Shown here: positions 45,513 to 58,253 of the stretch, in pieces
How positions within the stretch are numbered: the stretch's first letter is position 1
Layout: the number at the start of each line of letters is the position of its first letter
Assembly (NCBI GenBank): GCA_018350325.1
Contig: JAEVLN010000006.1
Location: 62,001 to 126,000 of the forward strand
Reading direction: 5' to 3'
Length of the DNA stretch: 64,000 bases
Source: Globodera rostochiensis
Lineage: Eukaryota > Nematoda > Chromadorea > Rhabditida > Heteroderidae
The notes under the pieces: model-generated
The model's input: only the letters and a program-made list of their open reading frames with translations
The model's database searches: none
What the model was told of the DNA's origin: nothing
Program-made: the position numbers and the translations under genes

Positions 45513-48500
45513 GTGCGAGTCAAGCCGTCAGCAGCGAACAGTGCCATTCGCCGCGCGCATCGGCCGCGAACTTAGCCGCCAGCAGCGACATCGCAACAGC
45601 GCCCCTTCAATGCTTTTCCTGCGCTCGCCAACTCCCCAACCAACACAAAGCTTCTCGGGATCGGCACAATCACTGGAAGACCGTGGGAGAAGCGGCGAGC
45701 AAAGCTGGGCAGAGACATCCATCGATTTTGGTGCGTTCGGGAAACTTTTGGCTGGAAGAGGATAGTTCCAATTGGAAAGCGGGAGAATCGGAAATTAATG
45801 TTGTGCCCTTTGCCTTCACTCGGACGGGAGAGGGACAATTCGATCAGAGGCAAAAGCAAAAGCAGACTCCGGAAGAAAGTTACTAAACTCCCCCAACCTT
45901 TCCAATGTTTTGCAACATCGCTTCAAATTGCGTTATTGAAGGAGGGAACTTGCATATTTTTGGGTTCTTTATTATGCCAAAACTGACGAGTTGGACGGTT
46001 GGAGGACTGTTGGGGGGGGGGGTAGCCTTTTTGGGTGATTTATGGAGGTCTTTGCGGCCAAATTGGCCTCTGCGTCCACCCGTTTCCGTCGTCCCATTAT
46101 CTCAACCCCTCCCCCCCCCCCTTCGGCCCCCCCCTCTCCCCCCTTCGGGCCCCCCCCCTCTCCCCCCTTCGGCCCCCCCCCCCCCTCTCCCCCCTTCGGC
46201 CCCCCCCCTCTCCCCCCTTCGGCCCCCCCCCTCTCCCCCCTTCGGCCCCCCCCTCTCCCCCCTTCGGCCCCCCCCTCTCCCCCCTTCGGCCCCCCCCTTC
46301 GGGGGCCCAACCATCTGCGCTCTTCGGCAAAACCAAACCACAACGCCGTCGGTCTCCTCGGCACTTCCCTCCTGCTGTTGGGGTTCTCTCAGTGTCCAAT
46401 GCAATTTCCCCCGGGGCCGTGTGGGGGACTAATTGAGTAATTTTCCTTGCCAATTGCTTCTCCCCTTCATAATGTCTACACCCCTTTTTGTGTTTACACT
46501 GAATTTCGCGCATTGTGAGAAATTTACGCTCTTTTCTCCCTTTTCACCCTTTCAATTACCCCCCTCCCCGCCCCCCGCCCCCGCCCCCGCCCTATGGCTC
46601 TTTTGCCCGAACAATTGTTAGCCGTTTGTTCAGAAACATTAGCCTTTTCACTGACAAACTTCAATCAAAGTCCCACTGAACAGCTTCTTTCCTTCGAATG
46701 CCTCAGCCGTACCAACTCAAGTTGGACAAGTCCAACCAACTCTCCGTCCAACCCTCGGCCGCCCATCAATTGGCTGCGCAGTCACTGTTTCGGCACAGGA
46801 CCGCCTGGGGAACGGGTGGCAGTCTGGACGACTCCAAAAGTGACGGGGGCCGAATCAGGTGGGAAAAGAGAAAGGGTAGGGGGCGGCTTTAGTGATCGGA
46901 AATTTGGTAGAAAACGGTATGATTATTTTACAAATCCCAGGGGTTTGCTCGAAATTTGCTTTGCGTCCCCTCGCACCTTTCTTTGAAGGTCCGATCGATG
47001 GAATGTTCGCCATCCCCTCGAGGGATGGTCAAATCGATAGATCCCTCCACGAAAACGGAATTTATCCTTTACGGTTGGATCCTTACACTGCGCACATTCC
47101 GCAGAAGTTTCCTTCTCAAATCCCAGAAATCCCGAAGTAATTTGTTGATTTTTAAGAATGAAAACACTTCCAATTTTGTATCTTTTAGTAATTCCTTTGA
47201 ATTTTTACCTAATAATTTTTGTTTTTACCTCTCAGAACGCCCAGTGAATTTTCCAACAAATTTTGTGAGTTTTGTGCTAATTTGAATATTAAGTAATTTA
47301 ATCAAACAAATCAAATAAATCCCTTTTATTATTCAGTCCATCGGCAGGGAAGCGTCGAGGCGGGCGGCAGAGCTGCCAAAAGCGGAAGGGCTCCAGATTG
47401 GGAAGGGCCGCGCCGGAAGCTGAAGGCCGGCATGGTTGGGATGGTCGGTGAGTGTCCTAATTTTGTTGCCAATTAATGCCTTTTGAACTTTTCACATTTC
47501 GATTTGAATTTCAATAATTTAATAGAAAGTGCCAAATATATCTCTCAACTTTTGCGCAAAAGGTGCACTGAGTGCGTTAGAGAAAGGCGATTTGGAGGCA
47601 TTGGGTGCCGTTTTGTGCCGAAGTCGGGGGAACGGCGACCAGAACGGCGCAGCGGAGGAGTTCCGGCCAACAGAAACTCTGTCCACGGGAATTTACGCAC
47701 TTTTCCCGCAAAAAGTTACTCTTTTGGATGTTGCGCTAATGTTGGGCAGAAGGGAGGCGGCGGAAATGCTTATGGAATTTGGGGCCCGGGACGGCGCGGA
47801 AGTGCCGAGCGTGGAGCAGAGGCGTTCGGCGGTGGAGAGAGTGGTGGAACAATGTGAGGGGAGGGCAGCGGAGCTGAGAGAACGGGACGGAAAGGTGCGG
47901 GGGGGGATGCCAATCTGTGCAAATTTGAATTTGGCCCCACTTTCAGGACGAGGAGAAGCAACTCCACCTGCTGATCTCCCAGCTTACCGTTCTTCGCCAA
48001 ATGCGCTGCCACCTGTCCGGTTCTGGCCCGATGCTCCCCTCTCCCCCCGAAAATGTCTCTGCCGAATGCGTCTCCCCCTCGGCGGCACTCCTCCGTTTGG
48101 CCCTCCCCTCCGGTTCGACGGCCGTTGTGCGTCTTCGCGGTCATTCCATCCGATTTTTCCATACCGTTCGTTCCCTCCCCCCCCCCCCCAATTTATAGTT
48201 GAATGGAGCCATTGTGCCCAATTTTCCACCATTGACGGCTGTTTAGAGGTGGACGACATCCGCCACCAAACTTTTCTTGTTGATTCTCTTTCCCTGGGCC
48301 ACGAATTGGCCTTTCGCGTGTCGGCTGCTTCCATTTGGGGCTGGGGTCTTCCCGCCATGGCACGGCCTCCAATATTGCGAATCTCAAGCAAGAACAATGA
48401 TTAAAAAGACTATAATTATGGAAAAGTTTTTAGGTTGGACTGAATTGGTGGGGGAGGAGGGGGCTAAAGCGGAGATTTTGGACGGGAGACGGCTCGACTC

Positions 48501-51414
48501 GAAGGGTTAGTTCGTTTGCAACAAGTAAATGCTGCTAATGTTCGTTTAGAGCTGACCGAATTGGTTGAGAAAGTGGAGCGATACCGACAAAGTGCCGTTT
48601 GGTCGAAGTGTGAGTTGGCCGTTGGCCCTCTCCCAACCGATGCAATTTATAAACAAAACTTTGAAGTGTTCCAAAATTGTTCTGGGGAACGCGAAAAGAA
48701 ACGACGGACCGGACTCCGCCATCTTTTCTCTGCCAGCTCCAAGTTTGTTAAGAACGTTCAGCGAGGACTGTTCCTGACCACCGTCTTCTACACGGAAGAA
48801 CGCATTCTTTGCACAGTTTAGTGTTTTGAGGACAGTCGCATTATTCAATTCCATTTGAGAGTCTTTGTCCGTCACCTATTCAGATCATTCACTATCCGAT
48901 CACTCACTCCCCCCCCCCCCCTCATTCACTCACTCTCCGATTCCTCCCCCCCCCCCCCCCTCTCTTAAAGGTGGACGACTGTCTTCCGGTGATCAGTGTC
49001 GATGAATGCGCCACAGGTCTGCCGGCCGACGACCTCCACTGGCTGATGAAACTGTCACTGTGCTGGGAGCAGTTGCCCCACCTGCAGGAGTCCTTCAGTT
49101 CCTCCACCGCCTCATCCGCCAATTCCCAACTCCGCTCGCGCCTTCTCGACGCGGCCCTTGCGATGCACAATGCCCTCGGGGTCAAAGGCGCGTCATTGAC
49201 TCCCGGCAGTCTTTCCGAATGTCCCCGGGGCTCCGTTCAGACATCGGTCGGGTCCACCACGTGCCACTCGTCTCTCAGCCCGGGACTACTCTGCTGGTCA
49301 CTGCCCGACTCGTCCCCGAAGGTCAATGCGGAGAGGCGCAGGGATTAGCGATGCGATGGATGCGCATGGAAAAAATGTTTCGGCGCCGCCAGGCGTGTCC
49401 CTCACTTGAGGTTATGGCGCTGGGGCCGGACTCAAACGGAATTTGCAGTTTAGTTTCTCTCCCGTGAACTGCTTCCACTGCTCAACTTCTACGAGTCGTC
49501 GTTGATCTCGCTGGAGCCAGGCCTTTACCTCGCTTACCTCCGTCTCCATTCGTCCCTCAATTCCATCCACGTTTTGGTGCCCGACACTCTCATCTCCTCC
49601 CTCCCATTTGCGAGTGCAATTAGCACTCTTTGAATATTGTGTATGTTCTCCAAAATGTAAGGCATGCGTTCCAACCCGCACGTCACACGCGAGGAATGGG
49701 CCCTTCTGAAGTCTCTGGCAGAAGCGACGGAGGAAAGCGAAGAGCAGCTCATTTTGGAGAGGGCTCTGCCGGAACAACGGCGATTCCACCACCAATTGAC
49801 GAAAGCGGCCAGTAGGGTTGGAGCTTCAAATGCCTCCGAATGCATGCCAACCCTCGCCCATGTTCAGTTGATCCACGACCTGGAGCTGGACCCGGAACAA
49901 CTCCAAGGGACACGTCTCTTTCGGCACCGTCTCGTCCAGCTCAACGAGCGCGTCTCCCTCATCCTGGTGATGCCGCGTGTGGAAGATGTCTGTCAAGTGA
50001 ACACATATGTCCGGGGAGGCGACAACACTTCCGCGCCCTCTCCGTGCCGTGGATGCGTTTCTGTGCCGGTGCCCGTCTTCCAAATGAGTGGGTCACATCG
50101 TCAGTGATGAGAACGCGTCGGGTGCAGCAAACATGGACCCTCCTCACTCACTCCTTAATCATCCTCACTGTAATCCCCCCCCCCCCCACCTACGAACAGT
50201 CAACCTCGCCACCTACCAACCCGACTTCCTCTCCTCCTACTGCTCCCTGTCCATTTTCCTCGACCACTTCCTCACAGTTTGTCGTTTTCCTTTTTATTCC
50301 TTCACAAATCAGTATTTGCCTCCTCTCCGAAGATCACTCAATATGAGCAGCGCCAATGTTTGTTGGAGAATAATGCGCGAATGCTGGCGGATCAATTAGC
50401 GCAGCTGTCCGAATTCCAACAACAGCTCGAGACCATTTGGAGGTCTGCGCGATGGATCAGCGCTTTTGCGTCAGTGGCACGGGACCGCGGCAGTTTGCAT
50501 CGTCACTGGGCACTTCCATTGGTGCGTTGGAGGGAGTGGTGGAAGGTAATGTTACTTCAGATACGTTTGTTGTGCTGTTCGGATGAGTGGAGGGATGGCC
50601 AGGGCAACGACGGAAGCCGGTGCCGTCACAGAAACAACAACAACAACAACGACAGAAACGTCTTGCCAAAGGCCAAGGACCTTATCAGCAGTCAAAGGAC
50701 GACGGACGAGGAAAAGGCTAATTGCAGCACAAAGTGTCCTTCACCCCAACTGCTGGGCTGTGGCGCGTCGTCGGCCACACGGCTCAGCCACTCTCTGAAC
50801 TCCTCACCAAACCTTACCCTCCAGCGACCGTCCCCTCTTGTTCTGTCACCAAATCTCTCCCCCCACAAAAGTTATCCGCACTTCCTGCTGCCCTCTCCTT
50901 CGTCCTCCGCTCCCCCCACTGTCCATACGTCTTCCCCCTCAGTGCCGATGCCATCCCCCGCCACTCTTTCCGCCATTGTCCGCGTTTACGCCTCTTATGA
51001 GTGAGTGTTTGGCAGGCACTTTCATCTCCAGCATTATTCCCCTTATTCGCTTGCAGAACGGGTCTTCCCCAGCGAAACATTTCCGTTCGGCTGCGCATCA
51101 GCGGGGAGACATGCGCGGGAGAGGTCGTTCAGTTGGTTGTTCGTCAGCTGGCCAAGGTCCGGTCTTATCTTTGGCCATTTCCATTTTACGCTCTTCAGCT
51201 TAACTCCTGCCGCTCCCCCAAAACATCCGGCCTTCCATCCCCCGACCCCGGCCAATTCTGTCTCGTTTCCGTTGTCGGAGTCCGTGAACGTCGTCTTCGT
51301 GATGAATTCCGTGTCCTTCTGTTGCCGTCACCGTGGGATAAGGGCACTCTTTGCGTTCGCTGTGTCCATTCTTTGAGTGCCGCCATCGATTTGGCCAACG
51401 AATCGGCAGTCTGA
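45513..51414 (+). CDS. Wide awake/ANKFN1 orthologue (ankyrin, FN3, RA domains)
   Basis: Large cytoplasmic scaffold related to Drosophila WAKE and vertebrate ANKFN1. Exons with agreeing phases: 45513-45730, 46684-46858, then (unresolved joins near 46995-47450) about 47525-47894, 47947-48139, 48199-48387, 48434-48505, 48550-48815, 48971-49180, 49210-49410, 49454-49613, 49662 to about 49993; several exons to 51000; 51057-51156, 51199-51414. Ankyrin-like LLDVALMLGRREAAEMLMEF; FN3 segment LALPSGSTAVVRLR, VEWSHCAQFSTIDG, LAFRVSAASIWGWG; family blocks FVKNVQRGLFL, PGLYLAYLRLHSSL, HVTREEWALLKSL, ERVSLILVMP; C-terminal RA-like RVYASYETGLPQRNIS, EVVQLVVRQLAK, DPGQFCLVSVVG, SPWDKGTLCVR. Intron 48388-48433 uses GC-AG ends. 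The true N-terminus may lie upstream of 45513; first in-frame Met seen is 45610. Intron 1 (45731-46683) holds a C-rich array. Confidence 0.92.
46105..46306. repeat. C-run minisatellite in first intron of the wide awake-type gene
   Basis: About nine copies of CCCCTCTCCCCCCTTCGGC with C-runs of 6-12. It lies in intron 45731-46683. Confidence 0.95.
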
Positions 51415-52020
51415 GAATTGTTTTGAGCACTTTGAGAGATCTCATTTTCATATTTCGAATTAAAGAAACTTTTTCAGACAAAAACAGATACATTTAACAT
51501 ATCGAAATCCAATAATTTTAATATTTGGCATTCCAGAAACAATTCCAAATCCACCCTAGTAAGCCGGAAACTTCATCAAGAAAACTATCCTTCAAAAAGT
51601 CAAAACCTTGAATTTCTTCTTTGGCCTCTCGTCCCCTTCCCCTGCGACCCCCCCCCCCCCCCAAAACGAAGCTTTGTCCCGATCACTTCCCTCGCTCTCA
51701 AATGACATCATCCATAATCTAATGACATCATTTATCAATAATCTAATGACATCATCCATAATCTAATGACATCATCCATAATCTAATGACATCATTGATC
51801 AATAATCTAATGACATCATTGATCAATAATCTAATGACATCATTGATCAATAATCTAATGAATCATCCATAATCTAATGACACATCATCCATAATCTAAT
51901 GACATCATCCATCTAATGACATCATTCATCCATAATCCAATGACATCCATCCACATAATCAACAATCTCGTCCCTCAATTCTTCAGTCATTTGTGCTTTT
52001 CTCAAGACAATTACAACAAT
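51415..52020. repeat. ATC-rich array between convergent gene ends (51703-51955)
   Basis: Between the 3' ends of the wide awake-type gene (+) and the SPEF1-like gene (-). Units TAATCTAATGACATCATCCA (about 20 bp) and a longer form with TTGATCAA alternate about a dozen times. A C-run lies at 51649-51662. No gene is seen in the interval. Confidence 0.9.
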
Positions 52021-54048
52021 TTAAGAACGTCTGCCCACTCCACTCACCAAACATTCTTCACAGACCATCTCGAGAAGTTTGTCCACCTTCCGACTCAATG
52101 CCTCAATTTGCTCGTCCTTCTTCCTAAGTTGGGTCTCCTGTTCACGCACTTTGGCATAGAGTTTCTGATTGTTTGTTGTTTGAATCTTTGCATTAGCCGT
52201 CTCTGACCTCCACCAGTTGGCCCTGGTCCAATTCATCCAATACTTTTGGACGACCATTCCCTCCTCCGCCATTCGACTGTCCCTGCAACCCTCCGATTCG
52301 GTCCAAGTGGAGCTGACTTCCGCCTGTTCAACGGATGAACCGCGTCCCCTCAGGCAAAATTCTCATTCCGTAATTACCCCTGGAGCAAGATCGGCTAGAC
52401 CCTCTGCTAGTGGAGGAGGGGCGAAAACGCCGTTGAGTAATGGCACTGTCAATTTTAACTCGAAGAATGGCAAGGAAAGTTTGGATGGCTCCTTCCTCGG
52501 CATTTGCCAAAGATTCGATGTCCTCCACGGAAAGGCGAATGCCCAAGTGGCATAAGACCGTCCTTTAAATGTAATGAGTCGCTTAATTAGTCACTTGAAA
52601 CTCTGTCCACCAAAAATTGCACTTGCACAATTAACTGAGCAAAAACAAAGCACCAGCAAAACAACGCCACCTTTCCAACGTCTCCCAATTGTACTTCTTC
52701 AAAGCCAACGAATGAACTTGAGGAAAAGAGTTCGACGATAACACATAACGCGGCAAATGATGGGCGACAATCTCCGCGACAAGCGCTGAAACGAACGATA
52801 AGCGGAGGAGCGTCCCCCCTCCCCACCAAAGCAGTTCCCCCCCCCCCCTCTCCCAAACCCCCACCCCCTCCCCTCTCCCTCTCCCGAACCCCCACCCCCT
52901 CCCCTCTCCCTCTCCCGAACCCCCACCCCCCTCCCCTCTCCCTCTCCCGAACCCCCACCCCCTCCCCTCTCCCGAACCCCCCCCCCCTCTCCCTCTCCCG
53001 AACCCCCACCCCCTCCCCTCTCCCGAACCCCCCCCCCCCTCTCCCAAACCCCCCCCCCCCCTCTCCCCTCTCCCGAACCCCCCCCCCCCTCCCTCTCCCG
53101 AACCCCCACCCCCACCCCCTCCCCTCTCCCAAACCCCCCCCCCCTCCCTCTCCCGAACCCCCACCCCCTCCCCTCTCCCGAACCCCCACCCCCTCTCTCT
53201 CCCAAACCCCCACCCCCTCCCCTCTCCCCTCTCCCGAACCCCCCCCCCCCTCTCCCGAACCCCCGCCCTCCCCTCTCCCGAACCCCCACCCCCTCCCCTC
53301 TCCCGAACCCCCCCCCTCTCCCGAACCCCCGCCCTCCCCTCTCCCGAACCCCCCCCCCCCTCTCCCAAACCCCCCCCCCTCTCCCCTCTCCCGAACCCCC
53401 CCCCCTCTCCCGAACCCCCCCCTCTCCCAAACCCCCCCCCCCCTCCCCTCTCCCGAACCCCCCCCCCCCTCTCCCGAACCCCCACCCCCCCCAATTCCCC
53501 AACCCCTCCCCAATTCCCCAACTGCCCCCCCCCAATTCCCCAACCCCCCCCCAATTCCCCAACCCCCCCCCCAATTCCCCAACCCCTCCCCAATTCCCCA
53601 ACCCCCCCCCCAATTCCCCAACCCCCCCCCCCCCTTAATTCCCCAACCCCCCCCCCCCCCAATTCCCCAACCCCTCCCCAATTCCCCAACCCCCCCCCCC
53701 AATTCCCCAACCCCCCCCCCCTTAATTCCCCAACCCCCCCCCCCCCCCCCAATTCCCCAACCCCTCCCCAATTCCCCAACCCCCCCCCCCCAATTCCCCA
53801 ACCCCCCCCCCAATTCCCCAACCCCCCCCCCCAATTCCCCAACCCCTCCCCAATTCCCCAACCCCCCCCCAATTCCCCAACCCCCCCCCCCTTAATTCCC
53901 CAACCCTCCAACCTCCGTCAGAAAAATCCTTTGGGGGATTTCGAATCGGCCGTGACAATCGCTTCCCCCGAGTAACAAGCCACGCGATCGTTTCCTCCCA
54001 GCTTTTTGTGTTGGCAGAGGAAGAGGGGGTATTTGTGTTAGGGCGCAT
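52021..54048 (-). CDS. SPEF1/CLAMP-like calponin-homology protein
   Basis: Microtubule-associated protein with an N-terminal CH domain and C-terminal coiled coil, known in cilia/flagella and epithelia. Exons (minus order): 53913-54048, 52671-52785, 52378-52562, 52208-52323, 52021-52164; phases agree and give about 231 residues (human SPEF1 236). CH domain: [62 protein letters not shown]. Coiled coil: [32 protein letters not shown]. The first intron (52786-53912, 1127 bp) is almost entirely C-run repeat and interrupts the CH domain within FSDG/ALVAE. Start chosen at the first in-frame ATG giving correct phase. Confidence 0.9.
52835..53905. repeat. Double C-rich array in SPEF1-like intron 1
   Basis: Two adjoining arrays: 52835-53490 with TCTCCCGAACCCCC units and C-runs, then 53490-53905 with AATTCCCCAACCCC units (about 20 bp) and C-runs of 7-18. 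On the transcribed strand these are G-rich (GGGGTTGGGGAATT), i.e. strong G-quadruplex candidates. Confidence 0.97.
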
Positions 54049-54807
54049 TTGAGGGATGGAGGGATTGTGACTTGGCACTAATCTGCGAATATGTATCTTT
54101 TTGTGGGGTATGACCTCAATTATCGATGAGAATGGAATGGAAAATGTAAAGAAAAGAAACAAAATTATTGTGGGCGTCCCCCCCCCGCCCACAATTTGTG
54201 CCGTGCCGTTGACACTTCCAGTGCATAACGATGAAGAAAAAGAAAAGAAAGGAGAGACATTGCTGGTGACGGAAAAGGCAAAAGAACGTTGAAGGGCCGG
54301 GGAGAGGAACGCCCACCGGAGGGCAAAAGAATGGGTCCCGAGACCCGTGGGAGTTTTCTTAATGCTTCCAATTGTCCCCTTCCATCAGTGCCTGGGGGGG
54401 GGGAGTGAGTACGGACACTCCCCCGGGGGGACAACGAAATGGGAGAGATGATTTTTCCTCCCCGATGATGTTCTCACCAATTTGATTCCGGTCAGTAATG
54501 GACGGAATTCCGTTTGCGCGGAATCAACTCGAAAGAAAGTTCTAAACCGTGGACTGAAGTGTCCCTTTCACTGGGGACTCAGTTGTCCACAGCTTAAGAA
54601 ATGCTTAAATTGGCACAAAATGAATTTTAAGTTTTCTTTTCCCGACGATCTTTCAATTCCTCTAAAAAACCACTTGTTTTTCTCATTGTATTTCCACCAC
54701 ATATTAAACCTAATTAAACAAATAAACCGTAATTGCTAAAGATGCTAAGAAGGCCTTTTCTCCTTTCAGTTCCAGCAAATCTTGACAACGATTCATAAAT
54801 ATTGATA
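54049..54807. other. Divergent intergenic region between SPEF1-like gene and MED8
   Basis: No gene seen. Contains C/G runs at 54178-54190 and 54395-54405, and near 54550 a segment (CTGAAGTGTCCCTTTCACTG) related to 37727. An acceptor-like CTCCTTTCAG ends at 54769, 38 bp before the MED8 ATG, a possible trans-splice site. Confidence 0.5.
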
Positions 54808-55656
54808 ATGGACCAACAGGACATAGCCAATTTGCGGATTAGAACTCTGATGGAAGAAATTGAAGGCAAATTGTTGCAGATCAGAGAAACTATCCACGAT
54901 CTGTTGATGTCACTCGAACTGCAGGAACATGTGCAATGGGCTGACATGGTGCAGAAATTCTGTTCCCTTTCTGGTATGTTCGCATCATTGCAACAAATCA
55001 TGCGGAAGCCGGACCACAACAATATGGACGACAACGTGAAACTGATGAAAATGACACAATTTGTCCCAAAGAATGTTTCTCTTGAACTGGACGCAAATTT
55101 GACGGTTGTGTAGACTTTTTTTTTGCTTTTTGTTTCTATTACCATTTTTTTAAAGAATTTTACAGATGGAAGATTGCCTAATTTTGGCCATAATATTGTG
55201 CCGATTTTGTTGCGAACAAAACTTAAGCCGGAAGTGGAGGAAGACGAATTGAACATTGAGAGAGAGCGGTCGAAGGGCGACATACCCAAACAGGCGACAA
55301 CATTTACTCGTCCAATTTAATATATTTTAATGTTTAGATCAAAACTTTGAATTCACACATCGACATGCTTTGCGGCAAGTTGGCGGATTTTACAAAGTTA
55401 GGGTTTTTATGCTTTGACGAAGCAATTGTTTTGTTTATTTAGGCTAAATGTGATGGATCGACTCGAGGCGCCGAGTTATTCTGAAGAGGAAACGACGCGA
55501 TTAGTAAAGGCAATTTGCCTTGGGAATGGCATTAATGTAATTTTGTTTTGTTTTTAAGTTTAAATAAAAATATTAATTTAGCCAAAGGCCCATTCTGTTC
55601 ATTCCGGCACAGCAGAAGGCAGTCGAAATGCGAACACTTCTCAAAAAGCGAAATAG
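54808..55656 (+). CDS. med8: Mediator complex subunit 8
   Basis: Head-module subunit of Mediator, the RNA polymerase II coactivator. Exons 54808-55107, 55156-55293, 55338-55396, 55443-55536, 55582-55656, about 221 residues. Family blocks: N-terminal helices (RIRTLMEEIEGKLLQIRE, HVQWADMVQKFCSLSG), FTDGRLPNFGHNIVPILLRT and KPEVEEDE, then NSHIDMLCGKLADF. Intron 2 (55294-55337) begins GC and ends AG; reading through it instead destroys the conserved frame. The stop TAG at 55654-55656 abuts a MITE whose target duplication includes the final G of the stop codon. Confidence 0.9.
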
Positions 55657-55663
55657 TCAGCAC

Positions 55664-55828
55664 CAGACCCGTAGCCGGGGGGGCAGCCCTTTTGTTTTTC
55701 AACATTTGTAATTTTTGGACCATTTTTCTTTAACAATTTGAGGCAAAAAATTCGAAATGTGAAGCAGAATTCTCAACAAAAAAATGCATATTTGATTTTT
55801 CCCCCAACTGCCCTCTCTCGCGGGCCTG
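55664..55828. mobile_element. Short hAT-like MITE at the MED8 stop codon, 165 bp
   Basis: Flanked by exact GTCAGCAC duplications (55656-55663, 55829-55836). Termini CAGACCCGTAGCC and (reverse complement of the right end) CAGGCCCGCGAG. Interior resembles the 34956/40795 family (TTTTGGACCATTTTTCTTTA, AAAAAAATGCATATTTG). Confidence 0.88.
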
Positions 55829-55988
55829 GTCAGCACCAAAATCCTTGTCCGTTTTCAATGTCTTCTTTTGTTTAAATCTTTTCTTTTTGTGCCTTTATTT
55901 TTTATAAATTTGTTAACTTCTCGAACTTTTTTATGATATTTTTGAATTGTAAATTCATTTAAATTGACACAAATTTAGACGAGAGTTA

Positions 55989-58072
<2,084 letters not shown>

Positions 58073-58253
58073 CTTTCTGGAATTTATTTATTATTTTCCC
58101 TAATGCTTTACACGATTTGGACATAATTAAATAAATTGTTTCAAAATTATAACAAACATATTCGGTGATTCCTATGCCACATTTTTCCTGAATATTGTAA
58201 TATTCGTTTTATTTAAAAAGCAAATAAAAATAAAGAATTAAAAGCGTTTTGAG

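Noticed and set aside
49411..49453. Apparent stop in the wide awake-type gene after CSLVSLP
   Set aside because: Removing a 43-bp GT-AG intron joins ACPSLE to FLSRELL in phase and restores the family alignment.
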